Origin: Chloroflexota bacterium
GTDB taxonomy: Bacteria; Chloroflexota; Anaerolineae; Caldilineales; Caldilineaceae
DNA: 17,279 nt
Direction: 5' to 3'
Assembly (NCBI GenBank): GCA_003577005.1
Contig: QEUW01000223.1
Coordinates: 1 to 17,279, forward strand
The translations under genes were made by a program, and so were the position numbers. Positions 7,449 to 13,700 of the stretch are shown here, piece by piece. Below the pieces are notes generated by a model. That model was not told where the DNA came from. It ran no database searches and saw only the letters and a program-made list of their open reading frames with translations. Numbering within the stretch: position 1 is the stretch's first letter; each line of letters opens with the position of its first letter.

Positions 7449-7946
7449 ATGAACACTTTGGTTGTTTACGATTCGGCCTATGGCAATACGGAGAAAGTCG
7501 CCAGAGCCATCGCTGAAGCGTTTGCCCCACCCCATGCGGTCACAGTGCTCCGGGCGGGCGAGACTAATGCCACGGCGTTGGAGTCGATTGACCTGCTCAT
7601 CGTCGGATCGCCGACACAAGGGGGCAGACCCACACCAGCCATTCAAGAGTTCGTCAACCAGATCCCGTCAGGCGCCCTGGCCGATGTGAACGTGGCTGCG
7701 TTCGATACAAGAATTTCAGCACAAGAGCGAGGCATTGGCTTGCGCATCCTCATGCGCCTCTTGGGCTTTGCTGCCGGGCGCATTGCGAACAGTTTGCAGG
7801 CAAAGGGTGGCCGTCTAGCGGCGCCGCCGGAGGGCTTTATCGTGGAGGACAAAGAGGGGCCGTTGAGAGAGGGCGAGCTGGAACGGGCCGCCGGCTGGGC
7901 GGTAAACACAATGGCGCAACCGCAGCATGAACAAGTCATGCACTAG
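7449..7946 (+). CDS. Flavodoxin family protein
   Basis: 165 residues of flavodoxin fold. Seen: the FMN phosphate loop V-Y-D-S-A-Y-G-N-T-E-K-V-A (residues 6-18), the 50s-60s loop I-V-G-S-P-T-Q-G-G-R-P-T-P, the central strand A-A-F-D-T-R, and the C-terminal E-G-F-I-V-E-D-K-E-G-P-L-R-E-G-E-L-E-R-A-A-x-W-A block common in stand-alone flavodoxins of this type. It binds FMN and would act as a one- or two-electron carrier in the cytoplasm. It is clearly different from the HemG-like protein at 4421. The ATG at 7449 follows CGGAGG (7438-7443). It is sandwiched between a DUF4386-like gene and a CPBP protease gene. Confidence 0.92.
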   Translation: MNTLVVYDSAYGNTEKVARAIAEAFAPPHAVTVLRAGETNATALESIDLLIVGSPTQGGRPTPAIQEFVNQIPSGALADVNVAAFDTRISAQERGIGLRILMRLLGFAAGRIANSLQAKGGRLAAPPEGFIVEDKEGPLREGELERAAGWAVNTMAQPQHEQVMH

Positions 7947-7974
7947 GTTTTGCTGACCTTCAAAGAGATCGACA

Positions 7975-8850
7975 ATGAGCCAGTTAGAGCAGGCCACTGA
8001 TCGCCAGGAGCTGGGGGTGACGCAGAAGCCCAATCCCTGGCTCTACTTTGCGTTGGCTTTTGGCTGGACCTGGCTCTTCTGGCTTGCCGCGATCCTGGTC
8101 GGGCAGGATTTTTCGACCTGGCCGGTGCGCCTGCTGCAATACGCCGGTGGCATCGGCCCACCCCTCGCGGCCATTCTGTTGGTCTATTGGCTGCATGGCC
8201 CGGCAGGCTGGCGGCAATATTGGCAGCGTCTGTTCCAGGCGCAACGGATTCGCGGCGGTTGGTGGCTGCCTATCCTCTTTCTGGCTCCCGCCGTGCTTAC
8301 CCTGGCCGCGCTCCTGGATCGGCTGTTGGGTGGGCAGGGCCTGGTGTGGACAGAGAATGCGCTGCGCATAGCCACACGACCGTTGACGCTTGTGCCGGTT
8401 GCCCTCTTTCTCTTCCTCTTTGGCCCGCTGCCGGAGGAACTGGGATGGCGCGGTTACGCCTTGCCGGGGCTTCAAGCAAAATGGAGCGCCCTGCGCGCAA
8501 GTTTGTTCCTCGGTGTCGCCTGGGCGCTCTGGCACCTGCCGCTTTTTTGGATCGCTGGCGCCTACCAACACGAACTTGGCATTGGTACACCGCTCTTCTG
8601 GCAATTCATCGCCAACATCATGGCCCAGACCATTTTGATGACCTGGCTTTACAACAATACCCGGCAGAGTATTCTCTCGGCGGTCTTGTTCCACTTTGCC
8701 GTCAACTTCAGCGGCGAGCTCGCCGCGCTGACCCCGCGCGCAGAAGGGCTGCAAACCGGGCTATGGGCTATGGCTGCGATGGCAGTCGTCTTCATCTGGG
8801 GTCCAGAGACCATGACAAGATCTGGGCTGATTCAAAAACTATCCGGGTGA
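7975..8850 (+). CDS. CPBP family intramembrane glutamic protease
   Basis: 291 residues, eight or so membrane helices. The catalytic signature of the CPBP/Rce1-type family (PF02517) is complete: E154-E155-L-G-W-R159 (EExxxR), H187 in V-A-W-A-L-W-H-L-P (motif 2), and H240-x-x-x-N244 in F-H-F-A-V-N (motif 3). Known: family members cleave prenylated or other membrane peptides, or are linked to bacteriocin immunity and envelope stress. The substrate here is unknown. The start at 7975 has only a modest purine-rich site (AAAGAGA at 7960-7966), 28 bases after the flavodoxin stop; coupling with that gene is plausible. The protein looks intact and likely active. Confidence 0.92.
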   Translation: MSQLEQATDRQELGVTQKPNPWLYFALAFGWTWLFWLAAILVGQDFSTWPVRLLQYAGGIGPPLAAILLVYWLHGPAGWRQYWQRLFQAQRIRGGWWLPILFLAPAVLTLAALLDRLLGGQGLVWTENALRIATRPLTLVPVALFLFLFGPLPEELGWRGYALPGLQAKWSALRASLFLGVAWALWHLPLFWIAGAYQHELGIGTPLFWQFIANIMAQTILMTWLYNNTRQSILSAVLFHFAVNFSGELAALTPRAEGLQTGLWAMAAMAVVFIWGPETMTRSGLIQKLSG

Positions 8851-8948
8851 CCAGGTCAAAGACTCACTGCGCGATGGATGTGATACCGGTAAATGTGCGA
8901 TACGCTGTAGAAAGTTCAGCCTGCTGTCCTAATGACAAGGAGAGACCC

Positions 8949-9704
8949 ATGTCCGGTGGTAAAAGTGGTCGCACGTTCTCTCGTTTTTGGCAATTGGGCG
9001 CTGCCAGCGCTGCGGGCGCTACTCTCTTTGCCCTGGGCCGCTGGTATCTCCAGCCTCCTCGCCGTGTGGAGGAGCGCTCTAGCGGAGAGCCGGCTGGTTC
9101 GCTCATCGACTCGTTTCTGCCCAAGTCTGAGTTCAACGGCCAGGTTTCGGTGGTGATCCATGCGCCGCCTGATGTCATTTTTCAAGCGTTGCGCGAAGTA
9201 ACACTGGCGGATATGCCGCTGGCGAAATGGATCGGCGAACTTCGCTATCTGCCGGCGCGTCTCGCCGGCAAGATGCAGGAGGAGACACAAGGTAGCGAGC
9301 CGTTTATGCAACTTGTCCTGTCCGGCGGCACCATTCTTTTGGCCGAAGAGCCAGATCGCGAATTGGTGGTCGGTTCGGTCGGCAAATACCACAATCTGGC
9401 CGATCAACAGTTCGCACCGCTGGCGAGCCCGGAGGAATTTGTCCGCTTCGACCATCCCGACTACCAGAAGTTGGCCATGAGTTTCCGGGTGACTGGGAAT
9501 GACCCGGTCACCGGCTACCGGCTCACGTTGGAGCACCGCACCCATGCGCTGAGCCCGGCGGCTCGCTGGAAATTTGCGCTTTACTGGTTGGGCATCAAGC
9601 CGGGCGGCAACTTCGTCTCGTGGCTGATGCTGCGGGCGATTAGGCGGCGCGCCGAGGCAATGGTTGTTCAAGCTGTCGCCAGAGACTCGGTTCCTGGCGA
9701 TTGA
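8949..9704 (+). CDS. Membrane-anchored SRPBCC (START-like) domain protein
   Basis: 251 residues. Seen: one N-terminal hydrophobic helix (residues 14-32) preceded by basic residues, a linker rich in charged residues, then an SRPBCC-like domain starting at V-S-V-V-I-H-A-P-P-D-V-I-F-Q-A-L-R-E-V (about 72-90). The domain carries a P-L-A-K-W segment and a G-x-x-x-x-L-x-x-E-x-x-R-E-L-V-V-G strand pair in the middle, and ends near residue 245 in a long helix with R-A-I-R-R-R-A-E. Known: this fold binds hydrophobic ligands in a deep cavity. Inference: a membrane-tethered lipid or ligand-binding protein. AAGGAGAG (8938-8945) supports the ATG at 8949; the longer open frame upstream overlaps the CPBP gene in another frame and is rejected. 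Confidence 0.78.
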   Translation: MSGGKSGRTFSRFWQLGAASAAGATLFALGRWYLQPPRRVEERSSGEPAGSLIDSFLPKSEFNGQVSVVIHAPPDVIFQALREVTLADMPLAKWIGELRYLPARLAGKMQEETQGSEPFMQLVLSGGTILLAEEPDRELVVGSVGKYHNLADQQFAPLASPEEFVRFDHPDYQKLAMSFRVTGNDPVTGYRLTLEHRTHALSPAARWKFALYWLGIKPGGNFVSWLMLRAIRRRAEAMVVQAVARDSVPGD

Positions 9705-9860
9705 GCAACTGGAAGGTGTGTCACCATACCACCAACAGCGCGTACGATGCAGCGCGACTTATGCTGGCAAGCTGCGTACTGTGTTGCAGGAAGGTCGTAA
9801 CTTCGAAACATGGAACTTGTCGCACCAGCGCATTTTTGCCAAAACCGATAGGAGGAGAAG

Positions 9861-10223
9861 ATGTCAGAAGTCCCTGTTCAAAATGAACCTGTTGAAAACG
9901 CCGAAGAAACGAAGGAGACGATGAACGAAGAAATGAAGGACGAAACCAAGACCCGCACCTGGATGGAAGAGATCGAGGTGGCCGGCAGCCAGCTTGTCGA
10001 GCGCGTCAAGGAACTCGTCGCCGAGGGCAATGTCCGCCGGCTGATCCTGCGCACCCAAGATGACAAGCTGATCCTGGAGATCCCGCTGACGGCGGGGGCG
10101 GTCGTTGGCGGCGTGGTGACGCTCTTTGCCCCGCTCCTGGCCGCCTTGGGCGCGTTGGCCGCACTGCTCGCCCGCGTCAAGGTGCAGATTGAACGGTCTG
10201 AAGGCGGCGATACACCGCAGTAA
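9861..10223 (+). CDS. DUF4342 domain protein
   Basis: 120 residues. Seen: an acidic, glutamate-rich N-terminal tail (residues 1-35), then W-M-E-E-I-E-V-A-G-S-Q-L-V-E-R-V-K-E-L-V followed by E-G-N-V-R-R-L-I-L (about 36-68), a short basic strand region, and a hydrophobic A-P-L-L-A-A-L-G-A-L-A-A-L-L segment (about 95-110). This order is the DUF4342 pattern: an amphipathic, ubiquitin-like-sized N-terminal half and a glycine/alanine-rich helix. Function is unknown. A very strong GGAGGAG at 9851-9857 supports the ATG. It is closed by a strong terminator (10243-10279) and precedes a two-gene GerW-like unit, which may share its role at the membrane. Confidence 0.88.
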   Translation: MSEVPVQNEPVENAEETKETMNEEMKDETKTRTWMEEIEVAGSQLVERVKELVAEGNVRRLILRTQDDKLILEIPLTAGAVVGGVVTLFAPLLAALGALAALLARVKVQIERSEGGDTPQ

Positions 10224-10242
10224 CCGCCATGTGACCAGATCG

Positions 10243-10279
10243 AACTCCCTGAACGGTCACCCCGTTTGGGGAGTTTTTG
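10243..10279 (+). terminator. Intrinsic terminator after the DUF4342 gene
   Basis: The arm starting aactccctgaacgg (10243-10256) pairs with cccgtttggggagtt (10261-10275), allowing two G-T wobbles, and runs into TTTTT. It begins 20 bases after the stop codon. A tgaccag word sits just upstream at 10232-10238, as at the other terminators in this window. Confidence 0.88.
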
Positions 10280-10437
10280 TTCCAGCATAGAGCAGATGTG
10301 TCGAGGCCAGCGCTGTGCTCAGACCCCCTGCTGGCCTGACGTTTACCAGCGGACGCATCAGGGATAAGGGCGGAGCGAACAGAGAGTTGTCCGGTAAACA
10401 AAATAGGTTGCGCTGGAGTGCAAGAAGGGAGATGCGC

Positions 10438-10764
10438 ATGGGCAACAACAATCCCTCCAGGAGAAAGATCGACAGACGTCTGGTTGCACAACCGATCACG
10501 AGTGGTGTGCGCACGATTGAACTCGTTGCGCACATGAGCGGATGGCAATGGTCCGGCGGGAGTGAAACATCTAGCCAGGGCGGTGCTATCGTGCGTATCC
10601 GGCCGGTGGAGCTTCGAGTGCGCGAGGGAGAGGAAACACGCACGATCCCATTCAATGACCCGGTGCGTTCGGCGCTCACCGGGATCGTCTTCTCGGCAGT
10701 GTCGGTGAGCCTCTTCTGCTGGCTCATCATGTTTGTGACCCAGAGGCTGGCGCAGCGGCGCTAA
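10438..10764 (+). CDS. Small C-terminally membrane-anchored protein, possible divergent GerW/YtfJ relative
   Basis: 108 residues. Seen: a basic N-terminus, a serine/glycine-rich stretch (W-Q-W-S-G-G-S-E-T-S-S-Q-G-G), then A-I-V-R-I-R-P-V-E-L-R-V and T-R-T-I-P-F, then a single membrane helix (about residues 76-100) and a basic end (Q-R-L-A-Q-R-R). The order matches the second half of the next gene's protein (gly-rich stretch, V-R-I-T-P-Q-E-V-K-F, E-T-R-I-P-L-A-G-I, helix, basic tail), so the two may be divergent tandem copies. The shared order is seen by eye; homology is inferred. AAGGGA at 10425-10430 sits well for the ATG at 10438 but too close to the one at 10432. The next ATG follows 20 bases after the stop. 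Confidence 0.7.
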   Translation: MGNNNPSRRKIDRRLVAQPITSGVRTIELVAHMSGWQWSGGSETSSQGGAIVRIRPVELRVREGEETRTIPFNDPVRSALTGIVFSAVSVSLFCWLIMFVTQRLAQRR

Positions 10765-10784
10765 TGGGTCGAAAGGAGCAAACC

Positions 10785-11219
10785 ATGGAACAGCAAACAG
10801 TACCGAGCACAGCACCGATCGAACAGATGTTGGAAAAGTTGGGAGTCGATGCTGTCTTTGGCAAGCCGACCACCGAGGGTGAGGTCACGATCATCCCGGT
10901 GGCGCAGGTCGAAATGGGTTTTGGGTATGGCAGTGGCTATGGCCGCGCCCCTGAGGCCGAACAAGCCAACAGGTCAGAGGTACAGGCATCACCACAGGGG
11001 GGCGAAGGCGGTGGCGGTGGCGGCGGTGGCGGTGGTCGGGCGACCCCGCGCGGCTATGTGCGGATCACCCCGCAGGAGGTAAAGTTCCAGCCGATCATCG
11101 ACGAAACGCGCATTCCCCTGGCCGGAATCTTGATGGTAGCCTGGTCGGTTTTTTGGATCGCGGCGACGATCCGCTCGGTTGCCAAGAGTATCGCCCGGCG
11201 CAAACGGAAAGGATCGTAG
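10785..11219 (+). CDS. GerW/YtfJ family protein with C-terminal membrane helix
   Basis: 144 residues. Seen: I-E-Q-M-L-E-K-L-G-V-D-A-V-F-G-K-P (residues 12-28), V-T-I-I-P-V-A-Q-V-E-M-G-F-G-Y-G-S-G-Y-G (34-53), a run of ten glycines (76-85), then V-R-I-T-P-Q-E-V-K-F-Q-P-I-I-D, then one membrane helix (about 110-130) and a basic tail. This is the GerW/YtfJ pattern (PF09579), described in Bacillus as a protein needed for a spore germination property, but the family is widespread in non-sporeformers. Here a C-terminal anchor is added, so the soluble part presumably sits on the cytoplasmic face. AAAGGAG (10772-10778) supports the ATG at 10785; an in-frame ATG at 10764 overlaps the previous stop. 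A strong terminator follows. Confidence 0.87.
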   Translation: MEQQTVPSTAPIEQMLEKLGVDAVFGKPTTEGEVTIIPVAQVEMGFGYGSGYGRAPEAEQANRSEVQASPQGGEGGGGGGGGGGRATPRGYVRITPQEVKFQPIIDETRIPLAGILMVAWSVFWIAATIRSVAKSIARRKRKGS

Positions 11220-11256
11220 CGCTCGCTCTCAAAACTGTTCACCTGACCAGGCGAGG

Positions 11257-11293
11257 AACTCCCCAGCTACCCGGCGTAGCTGGGGAGTTTTTG
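11257..11293 (+). terminator. Intrinsic terminator after the GerW-like unit
   Basis: A perfect 14-bp stem: 11257-11270 (aactccccagctac) with 11276-11289, a five-base loop, then a T-run. It is preceded, with a four-base gap, by cacctgaccaggc at 11240-11252. It closes the two-gene unit 10438-11219. Confidence 0.93.
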
Positions 11294-11484
11294 TTGTAGT
11301 TTGAAGGGAGGGAATTCTAGGTTCTGTTGACAATTCGCCAAAAGCGAGGCTCTTTCTCCAGGCACTCGCTATGGACAGGATGACAAACGCCTCCCTTTTC
11401 TCTGGCCCAAAATCAAATTTCACCAGAGCCTGACTTCTTGACACGCCTATCTGTTTGGCGCTTTTGAACGGAAAGGAGAATCGA

Positions 11485-12204
11485 ATGACTACCTTACGAT
11501 CTGGCTTACCGGTTGCCGGTGCATCCTACCGCCAGGCTCAGACAACGTGGTGGGGGCACCTGCTTTGGGTGGTAGGGGCAGCTGTCTTGGGTTGGGCCGT
11601 GGCTGCGTTCTTCGCGGGCGTGCTTGCGCTGCCCCGCCCACTCTTCCTCGTGCCCTACGTCTTATTGACCAGCATTTTCATGTTCGGCTATGTGCGCTGG
11701 AGTGGCATCGATCCACTGGCACATTTCCGACACAACTGGCGTTGGGGCTTGTTTGGCGCCTTGGTCGTGGGCTGGTTTGTCGTCCAGTCAGTCCTGCTGC
11801 AGCCGCGTTCGCCGACGCCGCAAGGAGCGGATCTGCTGTTCAATGTTGTATGGCTTGGCTTCATCTACGGAGCAATCGATGGTCTATTGCTCTCGGTGCT
11901 GCCGATTGCGGCCACCTGGCAGGCATTCACTGTGCTTGGCTGGACAGAGCGCTGGCCGGGCCAGATCGCTGCCGGCCTGTTGGCGCTGATCGCCAGCCTG
12001 GTGGTGACCGCCGCCTATCATCTGGGCTATCCGGAATTTCAGGGGGTTGCGGTGTTGTGGCCGGTCTATGGCGTCGGCGTCATGAGCCTGGCCTATCTTG
12101 TGACGCGCAGCCCGTTGGCACCCGTACTGGGCCACATTGCCATGCATGTGGCGGCGGTGGTCTATGGCATCCAGAGTGCCATGCAGTTGCCGCCGCATTA
12201 CTAG
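11485..12204 (+). CDS. CPBP-like membrane protein lacking the catalytic glutamates
   Basis: 239 residues with six to seven membrane helices. The layout recalls CPBP proteases: a helix with G-F-I-Y-G-A-I-D-G-L-L-L-S-V-L-P at 125-140 where the EExxxR motif would lie, A-A-Y-H179-L-G-Y-P-E-F where motif 2 would lie, and L-G-H217-I-A-M-H221 near the end where motif 3 would lie. The glutamate pair is replaced by I131-D132 and there is no following arginine, so protease activity is doubtful. It may be a non-catalytic relative or an unrelated family with histidine pairs. AAAGGAG at 11472-11478 supports the ATG at 11485. It is preceded by a 265-bp gap holding the GerW terminator and two TTGACA words but no good -10 partner. 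Confidence 0.65.
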   Translation: MTTLRSGLPVAGASYRQAQTTWWGHLLWVVGAAVLGWAVAAFFAGVLALPRPLFLVPYVLLTSIFMFGYVRWSGIDPLAHFRHNWRWGLFGALVVGWFVVQSVLLQPRSPTPQGADLLFNVVWLGFIYGAIDGLLLSVLPIAATWQAFTVLGWTERWPGQIAAGLLALIASLVVTAAYHLGYPEFQGVAVLWPVYGVGVMSLAYLVTRSPLAPVLGHIAMHVAAVVYGIQSAMQLPPHY

Positions 12205-12298
12205 ACTTGTTTCCGATCATATCTCCGAACCTGCACCCCGCTTTCTGGATGGGGTGTCTGGAGTTGATCGGTCGCTAGTTCTCCGAGAGGAGGTTACG

Positions 12299-12599
12299 AT
12301 GAAACGAATCCTGTTTTGGGCGCCCAGGGTGCTGGGCATCCTCTTTGCGCTCTTTGTCAGTCTGTTTGCGCTCGATGTCTTTGGGGCTCATTGCGCTGGC
12401 TGTCGCCTGGCGCTGGGAGTGGGCAGGGGCGTTGCTATTTGCCGGCTTCAGTGTATGGTATCTCGTCATGTCGTGGGGACCATATCCGCTGGTCGCTAAC
12501 TTGATCGGAGCCTGGCCGATCGCTGGGCCGCCGCTTGTAATCGCGCTGCTCTTTATGGCTGACTGGCTCTATCAGGTGAAGTTGCAGCCGGCTGTTTGA
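12299..12599 (+). pseudogene. Small membrane-protein gene broken by a frame-shifting internal deletion
   Basis: A good ribosome site (GAGAGGAGG, 12284-12292) and an ATG at 12299 begin a frame reading M-K-R-I-L-F-W-A-P-R-V-L-G-I-L-F-A-L and then L-F-A-L-D-V-F-G before turning into cysteine-rich nonsense. From 12375 a different frame carries the sensible continuation, L-I-A-L-A-V-A-W-R-W-E-W-A-G-A-L-L-F, down to the stop at 12597-12599. Known from memory: small membrane proteins of this type (I associate them with DUF7670) normally have about 15-20 residues between the L-F-A-L-D-V-F and W-R-W-E-W parts, so an out-of-frame deletion near 12375-12385 is the simplest reading. A sequencing error alone would not explain the missing residues. 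Confidence 0.65.
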
Positions 12600-12688
12600 A
12601 GCAGTCTATGCTCTCCGCCTGCTCTACAGGCGGGAGCCATTGCCGGATAGGAGGAAAAGGGGAGCAGCCGATGATGCAGCTTACCTTC

Positions 12689-12756
12689 ATGATGGTCGTG
12701 TTTGTCGTGATCATCGCCTGGTATGATGGTCGTGTTTGTCGTGATCATCGCCTGGT
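12689..12756 (+). repeat. Exact 34-bp tandem duplication
   Basis: Bases 12689-12722 and 12723-12756 are identical and adjacent, each beginning atgatggtcgtgtttgtcgt. Because 34 is not a multiple of three the duplication shifts the methyltransferase-like frame. It may be a recent mutation, a reversible phase-type switch or an assembly artefact. Confidence 0.92.
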
Positions 12757-13366
12757 TGGTACTGCGCCAGCCGCCGGATGAGTTGGTGCAGCGGTACCGG
12801 CTCACTCGCGTGTTGCAGTGGCTTGGGCTGATCTTCCTCGTGGGCTTTGCCGTCCTCTGGGGTTGGTGGGGAATCGCAGAGATGGTCTCCGATCCCAGCG
12901 GGTTCATCCATCTCTTGCCCATCGTCCCGATTGCGGTCCTCTTGTACCTTCTACAAGCAGGGATACTCTTTCTGGCAGCGAGCCGCCTCGCTTGTGTCTG
13001 GGCCTGGGTTTTCATCGGTCTAAATCTCATTGGCGCCACCGCCAATGCCATCCTCCTGCTGCGCCACAGCCCCGCAACGGTGGCGGAACGCGCCCGCACC
13101 CAGGGCATGAAGGAGTGGGACAAGTGGGTCGGGGGCGCCTGGGCGGTCACCTATTTTGTCGTGCTGCTCGTGGTTGCCGGGCTTGATCAGCGTTTGGGGT
13201 GGACAGGCCCACTGCCGGTTTTTGCCGTGGGCTTTACCCTCTTTAGTTGGGCGATGATCACCAATGCCTACTTCGCCGCCACCGTGCGAATTCAGGCGGA
13301 ACGGGGGCACAAGGTATGTACCGGCGGGCCCTATCGCGACGTTTGGGTGCGGTTCGCCTGCCTGGT

Positions 13367-13427
13367 ATTCCGGGAAAGGACCGGAGATGCTCTGTTCGAC
13401 CAGATGCGTATAGCCCTTTCCCGGAAT
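13367..13427. repeat. 61-bp element with perfect 13-bp terminal inverted repeats
   Basis: attccgggaaagg at 13367-13379 is exactly complementary to cctttcccggaat at 13415-13427, with 35 bases between. It lies just past the point where methyltransferase similarity ends (about 13343). It has no transposase and no recognised target-site duplication. It could be a short non-autonomous or REP-type element, or part of a larger insertion. Confidence 0.6.
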
Positions 13428-13618
13428 GCTGCACCTCAAAATGTAAACCACACCTGTGCCGTCTCCGCTGCTCCTGTTGCCGCGCCGTCAGGGGGCGCCA
13501 ACTCCACCTTGCGAAGGACCTAGCGATAGTCTGTGTCTAGAAGACTCTGTGATCGGCCAGGCTTGAAACTCCCCAGTTGACTAGCTGATCCGAAATGATT
13601 TGAGCGTATACTGGAATC

Positions 13619-13645
13619 GACCAGCACCCTGCTGGTCTGTTTTTT
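13619..13645 (+). terminator. Intrinsic terminator before 13701
   Basis: A perfect 8-bp stem (gaccagca / tgctggtc, 13619-13626 and 13630-13637) around a CCC loop, followed by tgtttttt. Just upstream at 13557-13576 is a half-site, ccaggc plus four bases plus aactcccc, that matches the leader and left arm of the terminators at 10243 and 11257 but lacks the right arm. Confidence 0.82.
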
Positions 13646-13700
13646 GCGTCTCCGGTTTCTGTTTGTGCAGCGCATGCGCCGGCCATAAAAGGAGATTGCT

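Larger units (their letters stand above)
12671..13523 (+). pseudogene. Isoprenylcysteine methyltransferase-like membrane protein gene, damaged at both ends
   Basis: The natural start is the ATG pair at 12671/12674 behind GGGGAG (12659-12664). A 34-bp exact tandem duplication (12689-12756) then shifts the frame, so translation from there stops at 12781. The frame from 12723, which has no ribosome site, gives 266 residues. Residues about 80-207 match ICMT/PEMT-type membrane methyltransferases: A-G-I-L-F-L-A, the W-x-W-V-F helix, S-P-A-T-V-A-E-R, W-D-K, A-T-V-R-I-Q-x-E-R-G-H and the start of the SAM-binding box, G-G-P-Y-R. The expected V-R-H-P-G-Y and the remaining helices are absent; the protein turns into unrelated low-complexity sequence after about 13343. 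The catalytic site is lost, so the gene is probably dead. Residues 1-75 do not look like a usual N-terminus for this family. Confidence 0.72.

Noticed and set aside
7984..8754. 256-codon open frame on the minus strand
   Set aside because: It mirrors the CPBP protease gene, is rich in Arg/Gln/Pro as expected of an antisense GC-rich frame, and has no motif.
8916..9671. 251-codon open frame on the minus strand
   Set aside because: It lies opposite the SRPBCC-like gene and shows no domain or start signal.
9664..9924. 86-codon + strand open frame across the gap before the DUF4342 gene
   Set aside because: It overlaps the well-supported DUF4342 start in another frame and has no ribosome site or motif.
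11007..11038. Gly-codon run (ggcggtggcgg...) as a microsatellite
   Set aside because: It encodes the ten-glycine stretch that belongs to the GerW/YtfJ family architecture.
11327..11485. TTGACA words near 11328 and 11438 as promoters for the 11485 gene
   Set aside because: Neither has a convincing -10 hexamer 16-18 bases downstream.
12611..12636. Hairpin ctccgcctg / caggcgggag as a terminator
   Set aside because: The stem has a bulge and no T-run follows.
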